Of a stretch of DNA of 64,000 nt, positions 9,684-21,178 are shown piece after piece. Made by a program: the position numbers and the translations under genes. The DNA is from Cymodocea nodosa. Lineage: Eukaryota; Streptophyta; Magnoliopsida; Alismatales; Cymodoceaceae. Numbering within the stretch: the first letter of the stretch is position 1; each line of letters starts with the position of its first letter. Below the pieces are notes generated by a model, which did not search any database, was not told the DNA's origin, and saw nothing but the letters and a program-made list of their open reading frames with translations. Location: the NCBI GenBank assembly GCA_036874045.1, contig CM072335.1:5104001-5168000 (forward strand). Reading direction: 5' to 3'.

Positions 9684-11861
9684 TGTTTAGAATGAAAAAG
9701 TGCATATTATTAAGGGTTAAATGATGGTTAATTGCATAATATTTAGCTTATCATATGAGAATTAAGCCATTATGTTATAATTGCACTGTTATATGCTTTA
9801 ATTAAAGAATCTGCTTAATTTTGGGGAATTAATGTTAATTTAGTACATTTCTGAACTGTTGGTAAGTTGCAGGCTGTGAAATTCTTAAGTATCCGAATTT
9901 TCTGATATTTCGAACAGTTATGTTTAACATATCGAACATATTTCAGACAGTTATGTTTAACAGACCGAACATGTCAGATAGTTATGTTTAAATTGCCGAA
10001 CAGTTATGTTTTGAAAGAATATTTTATTATTTCCTGAAGTACACGTGTCAACACCATAATGCATGACTTAAGTAAACTTTCAGTGAGTTATCTCTAACTA
10101 TCCGAAATTGCAACTGGGCATCGGACAGTTATATATGTAACCCTCCGAAATGTCTTTTTATTTATAAAATAACTGAGGACACGTGTCATGTTTTGGGAAA
10201 GTGACTTAAGTGGATTTTCAGTGAGTTATTTATAACTATCCGAAATGCATCTGAGCATCAGATAGTTAGACCTGTAACTCTCTGAAATGTGTATTTTATT
10301 ATTAAACTGCTGCTGACACGTGTCGAGATCTGGTAGATTTACTTAAGTTATATATCAATGAGTTATCTATAACTATCTGAAATACATCTAAGCATCGGAT
10401 AGTTAAGTTTGTAAGTATTCGAAATGCACCTAAGCATCGGATAGTTAAATTTATGCACGTGTTTTATAGTTAAATCAACGAAGAAAGTCCGTTGAGTTAT
10501 CTGTAACTCCACGGACTATTTATTTTCTAATATGCCACTGTAGCGATTGCAGGAACAGATAGGGAAGAGAAAAACCACGTTTGCATGTAGGGAGATGAAA
10601 TCATCACCGTTGATATGAATGAAGGAAATCCAACCGACCATTCAAGGAGAAGTAGTTACTACTAAAGAAATATAAAAGAAAAGAAGAAAAAGAAGTAAAG
10701 TGTGTGTGTGTGATCGATGGACAGCCAGTGTGTACAGAGGAGGAGCACCGAGCTTTCTACAGACAGTGTCGGCAATTCTCCAAAGTACCACACCAACCAT
10801 CGTTACCACCACGTTACCACCACCATAATCACCAACCATCAGAGGTCTGTGAGAATACTTTCTTAATGTTGGGTCGATTCCGAACCAAATATGGTGCCTG
10901 ACAACCACTGTAAGGAGTGATTGCGTTGCGGGAAGGGAAGCCATTTTCACCAAGCGCTGACTCATATTTCAGGAGTTCGTAAAGTTTTTAGCCTTAGCTT
11001 CAGGTTGATGCCTATATGTTGAAGAGGAGATCATCTTGCAATTTTGGACTCGCGATTCTATAGGGAGAGGAGACAGAATTGTAAGTGGTTTAACTTTCAG
11101 TGGTGTAATCGCGTTGCAAGTAATGACGGAAGTATTTACTATCAAGTGAGATTACTTTAAATTTCACCTTTCATCCATTTCCATTTTCATATTAAAACAA
11201 AAATACCAAAAAAATAGTTTATCTTTGTTTGTATGTGGTATTTGAGTGTTGTATTGTTTGTGTTGTATCGTGATTAATGTTATATTTATCAGTGTTGTGA
11301 TTGTTTTATGTTAGTTTTAGTTTTACAGTTTACTGAAATTGGTTCGATCAAAAGACTTAAAGATTTTAATGGTTACTGTTTGAATTATCTGAATGTTAGT
11401 ATGCTTAATGATATATCCAGTGTTTACTAATATTAAAGAGCTTAATTGATGTTATTTACAATCTGTGGAATTGCCCAATGGTTGGCCGAATTCCTCTGTA
11501 AATAGTAGTATTAAAAAGAAAAGATAGGCTCGTGGAGTTAACTTAAGTCTACGAGGTTAGTCTGTTGAGTTAGCCATAACTCAACGAACTTTGTCCATTG
11601 AGTTAACTGTAATTCAACGGAGAGCTTAGTGAATATATAAATTTGATTGTTAACAAACGAACAGTTCTCAAGTTCTTCAACAATTCCCTGTGAGATCGAC
11701 CTGTACTTGCACACTGATACAATAGATACTGTGCACTTGCAGTTAAAGTACAAATTGGAATTAATATCTAAATTGTTTTAAAGGTTGTTTGTTTACTTCT
11801 AAAAGAAAAAGAATAGGCATAAAGCTAAATTAACTAAGTAAAAACAGAAGTAGCAAATCCA
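9684..11861 (+). mobile_element. LTR of copy W (Athila-like)
   Basis: About 2.18 kb, starting TGTTTAGAATG after the PPT and ending near AGCAAATCCA. Homologous LTRs are at 50,967-53,135 and, reversed, 18,390-20,621. U3 has an array of TAACTATCCGAAA / CGGATAGTTA palindromes (9,890-10,450) with interspersed CACGTG boxes, then CCGTTGAGTTATCTGTAACT (about 10,482). The TATA box is TATAAAAG at 10,671. A second TTGAGTTA array lies at 11,527-11,622, and 'CCCTGTGAGATCGACC' near 11,685 is Athila-like. Confidence 0.85.
10671..10678 (+). promoter_or_regulatory. LTR TATA box, copy W
   Basis: TATAAAAG in a conserved purine-rich context. The same box is at 51,959-51,966, at 22,877-22,884 in the chimeric segment, and reversed at 19,525-19,532. 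Confidence 0.6.
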
Positions 11862-11928
11862 AGTTTTTCTGGTACGTTATTGGAGATCTAATCAGATATT
11901 CTAGTGTCGTGTTAGGAAAACACAAACA
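11862..11928 (+). other. Leader fragment with decayed primer-site repeats
   Basis: TCTGGTACGTTATTGGAGAT and TCTAGTGTCGTGTTAGG resemble the three primer-site-like repeats at 53,140-53,225. Leader sequence after this LTR means it is followed by the start of an element, later cut by a SIRE-like LTR piece. Confidence 0.5.
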
Positions 11929-12098
11929 ATATGTTTTAAAGTTATATTTTTGTATCATGTATAGTGCATGTTTAGACAACTTGTTGAGTTACTGCTTTGT
12001 TTGTAAAAAAGTCACGTGAGAACTCGTTGAGTTATAGACTTAAAGAATTTTTAAAAACACAATTCATCCCCCTCTTATCTAGTCATTCGATCCTACAC
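11929..12098 (+). mobile_element. Internally deleted SIRE-like LTR fragment
   Basis: It begins ATGTTTTAAAGTTATATTTT, as inside the LTR at about 25,155, and ends with the typical terminus 'CATTCGATCCTACA' (compare 26,555-26,570). The middle is missing. Confidence 0.65.
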
Positions 12099-12126
12099 AC
12101 TATCTTATAGGCCTGCAAATACACAT

Positions 12127-13330
12127 TGAGTTGTTAGTTCATTATTTTATAAGTTAATTTTGATGATGAAAAACGTGTGTTTAATATCTCTAAAATAATT
12201 TTAGTAGTCACTCTATTGAAATTGAAATTGTCTAACTGCTATATATTTAGAAATCTTTTAAAAATAGATTTCAAAAGGTTTTCATTTTTGTCTAGTGGCT
12301 AATAAGAGAGTTACATTGCAAGTCACTAAAAAAAAAGGTAAATCAAATAGTTAGCTTTTTCTCTTGGTTGATCAGAAAGTTATCCAAAATGATTTTAAGT
12401 TTCAACAGGCTAACTTTCTAAGTCTTTGATTTTCTAAAAGCCTCTGAAGATTTTATTTTTACAAAATCTACAACTACTATTTATTGACTAATTGTTTTGG
12501 CAAAATATCTTTTGATTATAGATCTCAAATTAATTATGATTGAACATTGCTAGAAATGGATTACTACACAAGGAATCTAACTATTTCAAAATCTTTTCCA
12601 CATATGCAAATCTTGAAGGAAGAATAGAAAGGATTTGCAGAAAATAGAAGAATTGAGAACAAACAAAATTTCAACACATAGAAGGTGAAATTGGTTTTTC
12701 AACAATCCTGCAAACACTCTAAAGATTCATCTATAACAAAACATTGAAGATTAAAGTCTACAAATCAATCCGGATTTCTCCCAAAGCTTCATCAAACAAC
12801 TCCCCACAGGAGTTGTCTTTGTGCTGTGTATTTTAATCATTTTGAGTTAGTAACTCCTGCAATTAAATTGTTTTCTCATTTGTTTGAAAATCCTAACTCA
12901 CAAGGGTGCTATGAGTATACCTTCACAAGGTCAGGGCTTTGGTGAAGAAAGTGAAGTGTGATACTTCACTTGCTCAAGATTGGGGTCTTGAGTACACAAA
13001 GTTAGTGCTTTATGTGAGGTTTTTGTTAAGCCTATAAAAATATCTATAAGGTTATTGCTTAGCCTACAAAAGTAACTTGTTTTAGATTTATGCTTAGCCT
13101 TAAAAGCACTTAGTGGAATTCTCAAGGATGTGGCCTTGAGGAGTGGACTACCTAGTTTAGGGAACCACTATAAAATCATTTATGTCATTTACTTTCTACT
13201 TTTCATTTTACAATTATAAAATTAATTAATTAGGATTCATTAGTGTCAACAACTTTTGAAAATTTAAAAACAAAATAAATTTTATTAGGACACTATTCAC
13301 CCCCCTCTAGTGTGCCATTTAATCTCATCA
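12127..13330 (+). mobile_element. SIRE/Maximus-type solo LTR, ends approximate
   Basis: It opens with the TTTTGATGATG phrase common to SIRE-type LTRs and ends with 'ACTATTCACCCCCCTCTAGT'. No internal coding sequence. The phrase GCCTG(C/T)AAATACACA occurs on both sides (about 12,111 and 13,335), but I could not settle a 5-bp target duplication. Confidence 0.6.
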
Positions 13331-13344
13331 AGCCTGTAAATACA

Positions 13345-13690
13345 CAGAGTTACCTAACTCAACAAGTTCTTCTTTCTATTTTATCACATGGTCTTTTAAA
13401 CTAGCCACACGTGCTTCCCACTAACTCAACGAGTTCTTCCTTCTATTTTTACATGTTAAGTTACTTAACTCAATGAGTTTTTCGTGCTGTCTTTACATGT
13501 TAAGTTAGATAACTCAACAAGTTCTTCCTTCTATTCTTACACATTAAGTTATCTAACTTAATGAGTTCTTCCTTCTATTTGTACACGATAAGTTACCTTT
13601 AACTCAACGAGTTGTCCTTTAACTTAATGAGTTCTTCCAAAGTTCTTTTAATTGACCTTTAACTTCTGTTTGGCTTTGATGCTCCATCTA
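13345..13690 (+). repeat. Tandem AACTCAACGAGTTCTTCC repeats
   Basis: Roughly six degenerate units of about 45-60 bp, each with AACTCAACGAGTTCTTCCTT followed by ACATGTTAAGTTA. Non-coding. Same GAGTT/AACTC vocabulary as the LTR and intercistronic arrays. Confidence 0.6.
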
Positions 13691-13699
13691 TGTCTATGA

Positions 13700-14235
13700 A
13701 ATACATCTTAATTCTTCACATAGAATTTTACATTATCAAAATACAAAGGTCCTTTCGAATTATGAAGAGGAAGAATATGAAATTTAAGAAGAACTATCAC
13801 ATACAATTGTCATTGAAACAAATGAAGAAAGTGGTAAACTAAACACCATAAAAAATTTTGGAGAAGTAAATCAGGAATATCTAGATACATATTAGAGCTA
13901 TGTTACTAAATGGAACGAAGAACTTGACCAAGAATATATTGCTAAGGTCAATGAAGAGATTTTTAATGACGAAAATGAAGAGGAAAATGTGGAAAAATAA
14001 CCAATTGAATTATATTTCAGAAATATTAACGTAAGATAGAGATTTGAAGCTTATAAATAGTTTGAAATCATTTATAGTTGGCCAAGTAAATTTAAGAATA
14101 TGGAATATTCAAGAGCTTCTTGAATATCAAGGGCTAATCTAGATATTGTTGATGGAAAGTGAACATCCCATCATAACAAATCAAGTCTCCTATTTTTATG
14201 CTAATTTAAAAATTGAAGGGGAGACAATTTTTATG
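13700..14235 (+). pseudogene. Divergent ORFX fragment
   Basis: Scattered frames encode ORFX-like pieces: an acidic 'EENVEK' stretch, 'EYQGLI' and 'QVSYFYANLKIEGE', corresponding to 'FEFQGLL' and 'FYANLREE' of the other copies. It is the most diverged ORFX here and stops where the reverse integrase begins (14,236). Confidence 0.6.
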
Positions 14236-15134
14236 AATCTTCACACTACTTTTTCTAAGATTAACTTAATTTGTTTGTTTGCACTTTCTACTTGTCCACT
14301 TGTTTGCGGATAATATGATATTGCAATTTTATGATTTACTCTATGTTTCTTCATTAAGGCTTCAAAACTTCTATTACAGAAATGAGTTCCTCTATCACTA
14401 ACAATAGCTTTAGGTATTTCAAATCTAGCAATTATATTAGTTCTTATAAAATATATTACCACTTTGTAGCCATTAGTTTTTATAGGAATAGCTTCTATCT
14501 ATTTAGATACATAATCCACCCCCAACAATATATAATTGAATTGATTAAACATAGGAAATGGACCCATAAAATCTATTCCCCATACATCAAAGATTTCAAC
14601 CTCAACAATAAGATTCAAAGGCATCATATTCCTCTTTGATATTCTTCCTATTTGTTGACATCTTAAACAACTTAAGCAATATTTATGAGCATCTTTGAAT
14701 AGTGTTGGCCAATAAAATTCACATTGCAAAATTTTGGCAATAGTTTTCCCTGAACCAAAATGTCCTCCACATGCTTGATCATGGCAGAAAGACAATATGC
14801 TTTGAAATTCGGTTTCTAGAACACACCTCTTTAAAACCAAATTAGGACATTTCTTAAATAAGTATAGGTCTTCTCAATAGTAATATTTCACTCTTAAAAA
14901 GAACAATTTCTTATACTATCTATTCCAATCTTTAAGTGTTAAACCAGTAACTAGGTAATTAACTATGTCTACATACCAAGACATTGTGTTTATGGTCATT
15001 AATTGTTCATTAGGAAAATTATCCTTAATTTCAATATTTGATTTTTTTATTTGTAATCTTGATAAATGGTCTGTTACTACATTCTCACAACCCCTTTTAT
15101 CTTTAATTTCTAGATCAAATTCTTGCAATAACAA
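14236..15134 (-). pseudogene. Integrase, copy M (truncated)
   Basis: Reverse-strand integrase with zinc-binding 'HDQACGGHFG' to 'CLRCQQ', first catalytic Asp in 'WGIDFMGPFP', second in 'SDRGTHF', and Glu in 'GQVESANKQ'. It breaks off right after 'LILEKVV' at 14,236, losing the C-terminal domain. A stop separates 'DYVSK' from the next block near 14,497. Confidence 0.9.
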
Positions 15135-16734
15135 TATCCACTAGATCAATCTAGGTTTAATCTCTTTCTTTGCTATTAGGTGTTTTAAAGCTGAATGATC
15201 CATGTATACTATCACTTTAGCTCCAATCAGATATGATCTAAACTTTTCTGAGGCAAACACAACAGCTAATAGTTCTTTTTCAGTAGTTATATAATTAACT
15301 TGAGCATCATTTAAAGTTTTGCTTGCATAATGAATTACTTTAGGAGATTTTTCTATTTTATATCCTAAGACTGCCACTACAGCAAAATCAGATGCATCAC
15401 ACATTAATTCAAATGGATAGCTCCAATTAGGTGCTTGTATTATAAGAGTTGAAATTAAGCTAGTTTTAAGCTTAAAAAATGCTTCTTTGTAATTTTTATC
15501 AAAGTTAAATAAGACATCTTTTAATAGATTAGTTAAAGGTCTAGCTATTTTGCTAAAATCTTTAATGAATTTTCTATAAAATTTTGCATGTCCTAGAAAT
15601 GATCTAATATCTTTTACTGATTTAGGTTCTAGTAGATTAGAAATTACTTCTATTTTTTCTTTATCTACTTCCAACCCTTTCATTGAAACAACATGTCCCA
15701 AGACTATTCCTTGTTTAATACAACGTTTAACACTTGGTCTAAATTATTTAAACACACTTCATATAAAGTTCCATATATAGTAAAATCATCCATAAATATT
15801 TTTAAAAAATCTTCAGTCATTCTAGTGAATATGCCCTACATACACATTTGAAAGGTATCTAGTGCATTGCATAATCTGAATGGCATCCTCTTAAAAGTAT
15901 AAGTTTCATTAGGACATGTGAAAGTTGTTTTCTCTTGATCCTCTGATACTACTAGAACTTGGTTATTTCCTAAATACTCATCTAGGAAATAATAATATTA
16001 TTGCCCTGCTAATTTTTCTAGCATTTGATCTATAAAAGGTAAAGGAAAATGATCTTTCCTAGTCACATCATTTAGTTTTCTATAGTCTATACACACTCTC
16101 TAGCTTGATTGAATTCTAGTAGGTATCAAGTCCTAACTTTCATTCCTAATAATTGTTAATTCTGATTTCTTGGGAACTACATGAATTGAACTAACCCATG
16201 AACTATCGGAAATTGGATAAATTATATCATTTTCTAACTATTTCACTATCTCCTTCCTAACTAATTCTTTAAGGTTTGGATTTAATCTCTTCTCAGGAAT
16301 TCTAACTGATTTAGCATTTTCTTCTAAATATATGTAGTGACAGCATAAAGTTGCACCTAACCCTTTTATATCAGCCATAATCCATCCTATTGCCTCTTTA
16401 TAAGTTTTTACTACATCTTTTAATTTAGAAATTTGATCCTCTTTTAAATTTGATGCAATAATAATTAGACATGTTCGTTTTTCTTTTAGAAATATATAGG
16501 TTAATTCAGGAGATAAAGGTTTTAAATATAAATGTTGATCATTAGAAGTTAGAGCTCCTAATTTAACATTTTCATCTTTTATATTATCCTCTTCTTGATC
16601 TCCCTCTACATCTATGCTTTCACTTACTTCTAAAGTTTCAGAATCTAATTGACTATTTAATTCTTCTTGAATCACATCATCTAGCATATCTCCTTCATCC
16701 TCTAGAAAGTCTATAGTATGTAAGAACATTTCTA
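15135..16734 (-). pseudogene. Reverse transcriptase and RNase H, copy M
   Basis: Ty3/gypsy RT/RNase H. RT runs from 'DYRKLNDVTRKDHFPLPF' through the FMDDF active-site region (about 15,790) to '[15 protein letters not shown]'. RNase H shows '[11 protein letters not shown]', '[11 protein letters not shown]' and '[10 protein letters not shown]'. Several stops and frame changes lie between 15,700 and 16,240. It retains the RT N-terminal lead-in (about 16,135-16,595) that copy E has deleted. Confidence 0.9.
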
Positions 16735-18312
16735 ACTCCTCAAACTTTTCTAGTTTAAAAATGTTTAATTAAATATCCTCATTACCATATGCTAACTTCA
16801 TCACTCCACTTTTACAATTTATAATAGCCCCTGATGTTGCTAAAAATGGTCTTTCTAAAATTAAAGATGTATCATGATTTTGATGCTTAATTTGTTAGAA
16901 ATTCCAAATCACAATATCAATAGGATATATGAAGTTCTTGATTTTAATTAGGACATCTTCTATTTTTCCTCTAGGGTATCTTATACTTCTGTTTGCTAAT
17001 TGAATGACAGTCCTAGTAGGGATTAAGCATTCTAATCCTAAGGATGCAAATATATCACTAAGCATAACATTTATACTAGCAACTAAGTCTATTAAGGTTC
17101 TTTCCAAAATGGTATTTCCTATGGTGCATGATATAACAAGGATTCCTAGATCAGATAACTTTTTAAGAATTTACGGCAGAAATAGAGAACTACTTTGCTC
17201 AACTAAAAAGACTTTCCTTAAAACTTTTCGCTCTCTTTTCTTAGTACACCAATCCTTAAGAAATTCAGCACAAGGTGACATTTTCTATAATAAGTCTAAC
17301 AAAGGAATGTTAACTTGTACTTTTTCAAAAATTTCACTAATTTTTTCTTATTTTTCAGGAAATATTTGTTGTAATCTTTCAAGATAGGATGCTAATGATT
17401 GTGATTTACAAGATTCTTTTTCTTTCATTTCATTCGTTTGATCATTTTTAATCTTATTTTTAGATTTAGATTTTTCTTCATTGATTTCTAAGTTTTCAAA
17501 TATTACATTGTCATTATCATTTTGGATTTTGTTCTTATCCAACTTCACATTGCTTTCTTTTTGAATTCTTAGTGGTATATCAGTTCTAGATCTTAATGTT
17601 ATACATATATCTTCTAGATTTTCATTACTTTCATAATGTTCTTGTATTTCATTTTCTTGATTTTGATCTTCAATTGTTTTCAATTTTAACTTACATTCTT
17701 TAAATTCTATTACATTGGTGTCTTCTTTTATTTGTATGTCTTGCAAATTATGTAAATCTTCATCATTAAAGTTTTCATTTGTGTTTTCCTGTTGCATAAC
17801 TTGAAATTTCATTGTTAATTCATCCAATGCTTTTAACTTTCTTTCTAGATCATCTAATCTCATTACATTCAATTTTTGATCAATTCTCATTATGGTTTTT
17901 TCTATTTCATATATGATATCGATTTTAGGTTCTGAATATTCTTCCCTATAATTTATTTGGTTGACTTCTTGTTGCTGATACATATATTGTTCTAGTTTGT
18001 CCATGTTTTACTCTAAGCTACGCTCAAGTCTGTCATATCTATCCCAAACTTCCTTATCTCTCAATATATTACTTATTCTAAATTGACCATGAGTTGGGTA
18101 AACTATAGGATTCTCATACTCAATTCTATTATATTAAATATAATTCATTTGTTGTTCATGTGATCTAACCATCTACATTCATCTCAGTTTCAAACAATTG
18201 GAAATGTTATGACCTTCCAAATTGTAAAATTTACATATGTTAACTATAGGTTTCAAAAATCTTTGAACATAAGCATATACCATATTCTCAATTATATAAT
18301 AAAAATACACTC
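16735..18312 (-). pseudogene. Zinc knuckle, coiled coil and protease, copy M
   Basis: First ORF after the LTR on this strand. The knuckle is damaged ('CKFYNLEGHNISNC', second Cys lost). Next come 'YDRLERSLE', a Lys/Glu-rich coiled coil, the Athila-type phrase 'DICITLRSRTD', and the aspartic protease 'LIDLVASINVM' (usual D-L-G-A-S, Gly changed to Val) with 'QLANRSIRYPRGKIEDVLIK'. There is no capsid domain between LTR and knuckle. Confidence 0.85.
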
Positions 18313-18360
18313 CCTCTACTATTAAAACAAAACAGTACTCACAGTTGCTTAACTTCTCAA

Positions 18361-18378
18361 TCCTCGACAACAGTGCCA
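18361..18378 (-). promoter_or_regulatory. Primer binding site, copy M
   Basis: On the minus strand TGGCACTGTTGTCGAGGA, close to the complement of the tRNA-Asp 3' end (TGGCGCCGTTGCCGGGGA) used by Athila elements; 14 of 18 positions agree. Confidence 0.7.
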
Positions 18379-18389
18379 GAAAACTTATT

Positions 18390-20621
18390 TGGTGTGAAAA
18401 TCTTGTTTGATTTGTTTCTAGGCTTGTATTAATAAATTATTTTAGAAGTAACAAACAACATTTCACACAAATTAGATATTAAGTCTAATTTGTATTTTTA
18501 CTATAAGTGCACAGTGTATATTGTATTTGTGTCCAAGTATAAGTCGATCCCACAAAGATTGAGTAAGAATTGTGTACTATTTTGGTTTTTAAATTAGAGT
18601 TTATATGTATTCAGTTAAGCACTTCGTTGAGTTATAGTTAACTCAATAGACTTAGTTCATGGAGTTACAACTAACCCAACAAACTAACCTCGTGGACTTA
18701 AGTTAACTTCACGAGCCTACCTTTCTAGTTAAATATTGCAATTCATAGAGGAATTCAGCCAACCATTAGGCGATTTCACAAAATATAAATAACATCAATT
18801 AAGCTCTTTAATGTTAGTTAATCTAAGATTTGTCATTAAGTAACACTAACATTTAGATATTTCAAATAGTAACCATTAAGATTTTTAGTACTCTATACGA
18901 ATCAATTTCAGTAAACAATAAAACTATTTTCTATTTTCTGAATCAAACAAACATAAAACATTTACATTACTAACAATGATAACATTAATCACAATACAAA
19001 ACAAACAATACAATACTTTAATACTAAATGTAAACACAGATAATTAATTATTTTTGGTGTTTTTGTTTTGATATGTTCCTGAAGATGAGCAAAAGGTGAA
19101 ATGTAAAAATCTCTATCGACAATAAGAACTTCTATCACTACATGCGACGTGATTACACCACTAAAAACTTAATCACTTACAGTCTTGCCTCTTCTCCCTA
19201 TAGAATCACGAACCAAGACTTGTAAGTTGATCTCCTCTTCAGTATACTAGCATCAACCTGAAACCAAGGCTAGAAGTTTTATGATCTCTTAAGATATGAG
19301 TCAGTACTTGATGAAAACAGCTTCCCTTTTTGCGACGCGACCACTCCTCACAATGGTTGTCAATCACTGTGTTTGGCTTAGAATCGACCTAACATCCAGG
19401 AAGTATCCTCACAAACCTCCGATGGTTGGTGATTTTGGTGGTGGTGTGGAGCTTCAGTGAACTTCTGATGCTTCCTATAGTCAGCACAGTTCTCCACCTC
19501 TTCTCCCTTTGTCTTTCTCCTCTTCTTTTATATTTCTTTCAATAATAACTATTTCTTCTTAATTGATCGGTTGGATTTCCTTCATTCATATCAACAATGG
19601 TGATTTCTTCTTCATTCCATAAGTGAATTCATGCATGATACGTGCAATCATGGTTTTCCTTTGAATTTCCTATTTTTGCAACTACTATAGTAGCATGTTA
19701 GAAAATAAAAGGTCTGTGGAGTTAGTGTAACTTAATGGACTTACTTCGTTGATTTAACTATAAAACACGTGCAATAAAGAAATACCTTATAAGCTTATAA
19801 CACTAACACAATGTGTTACCTTAGTGTATATTCAAGCAACTCAACATGTATAATTATGCTAACTTAACGAGTTATACATGTGCAACTCACATGACATAAT
19901 AAAGCATTTAATTTCGACATATACATAATTCTAACTTAACGAGTTTAGATATACAATTTACAATATTTTTTACTCACTAACTCAACAAGTTCTCACGTGA
20001 TCTTTTTATACCTTTAAACCTATAACTTAACGAGTTGGCACGTGATCTTTCAACAAAAAGAACACTAACTCAATGAGTTGTTAGTATGCACCTATACATG
20101 ATATAAATATGTGTAAATAAAATAGATCATGCTTAATACTATAAAACCACACTTAAATCAGGTTTTCAGATCACGACACATGTCATTAGTAAGTTTTATG
20201 ATAAAAAGATATTTTGAATACTTGCAAACCTAACTATCCGATGCTCAGACACATTTTGAATAATTAGTAGATAACTTACCGAAAATCCACTTAAGTCTTG
20301 TATTAAGGTTACAACACGTGTACTCTAGGAAATAATAAAATATTCTTTAAGCATTTAAAACATAACTGTCTGGTACATAAAATGTAACTCTTCGAAATAA
20401 CAGACAATTCAGATACTTAGGAATTAAAAAGCCTGTAACTCACCAACAGTTCAAAATTGTACTTAATTAACACTAATTCCCTAAAATTATGCAGATTCTT
20501 CCATTAAGGCATATAATAGTGCAATTATGACATAATGGCTTAATTCTCATATGATAAGCTAAATATTATGTAATTAACCATCATTTAATCCTTAATATTA
20601 TGCACTTTTTCATTCTAAACA
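18390..20621 (-). mobile_element. LTR of copy M (Athila-like, chimeric U3)
   Basis: Reverse LTR starting TGTTTAGAATG at 20,621; the inner end is approximate. TATA at 19,525-19,532. It is flanked on one side by the truncated F-box and on the other by a primer site, so it joins the 3' half of one unit to the 5' half of another. About 19,780-20,215 does not match LTRs W and E. It matches the SIRE-like U3: CACGTGAGAACTTGTTGAGT and TTAGTGAGTAAAA on its own strand (compare 21,545-21,580). Confidence 0.82.
19780..20215 (-). repeat. SIRE-like U3 segment inside an Athila-like LTR
   Basis: Repeats of CACGTGAGAACTYGTTRAGT and ACTCGTTAAGTTA in the orientation of the LTR, closely matching 21,465-21,600 and 25,200-25,330 of the Ty1/copia element. 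Absent from the other two Athila-like LTRs at this place. Confidence 0.65.
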
Positions 20622-21118
20622 CTTCATCCGAATTTCCAGTTGGTCTCTAATAAAACAATTTATATGGCATAATTGAATTCCAATCAAAAAATGTTAATGC
20701 TATTCTTGAATTTTTAGTGGGAACTTCAAAAGTACTTGGTTTTCCAATACTAAATTCTTCTCTAGCGATAGGATTTCTAATAAAAATATTCAGTAAAAGC
20801 ATATCATACCTTGATTTAGTTCTATGAATGATCAATCCCTACATCACTTCCCATAATATAATCTACTCCTCCTAATGCATTAGGTGGAATTCCAGAAGTT
20901 TCTTCTATATTCGTATATTCATAACTTACTATACTACGACAGAATAATTTCCATAAGAATCCATCATTGATGTTTGTTATCTTAGTAGCTTGCAATCTAT
21001 GGAAGTAACATTCAGTTATATAATCCCTAATCTACTTTGAGACACAACATAATCCGCACAAATCTTTAGTTGACAAATAACTTAATACTTCTCTCAATGC
21101 ATCCAATGGAAAATCCAT
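20622..21118 (-). pseudogene. Truncated F-box ORF, copy M
   Basis: Starts 'MDFPLDALREVLSYLSTKDL' followed by 'CGLCCVSK'. It is broken by stops and a frameshift, then resumes with 'IFIRNPIAREEFSIGKPSTF'. It ends at 'RPTGNSDE', where the sequence passes straight into the LTR through GAAG/TGTTTAG. The rest of the F-box, the 3' non-coding region and the PPT are missing. Homologous to 6825-7937, about residue 165 of 370. Confidence 0.8.
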
Positions 21119-21178
21119 AGTTTCCAATTGTTGTGATTCTGTATTCAACAACATAAAAATGAAAATAAACATTAATAA

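Noticed and set aside
13345..13690. Regularly spaced repeats resembling a CRISPR array
   Set aside because: Units are degenerate, spacers are not unique, there are no cas genes, and the context is plant nuclear transposons.
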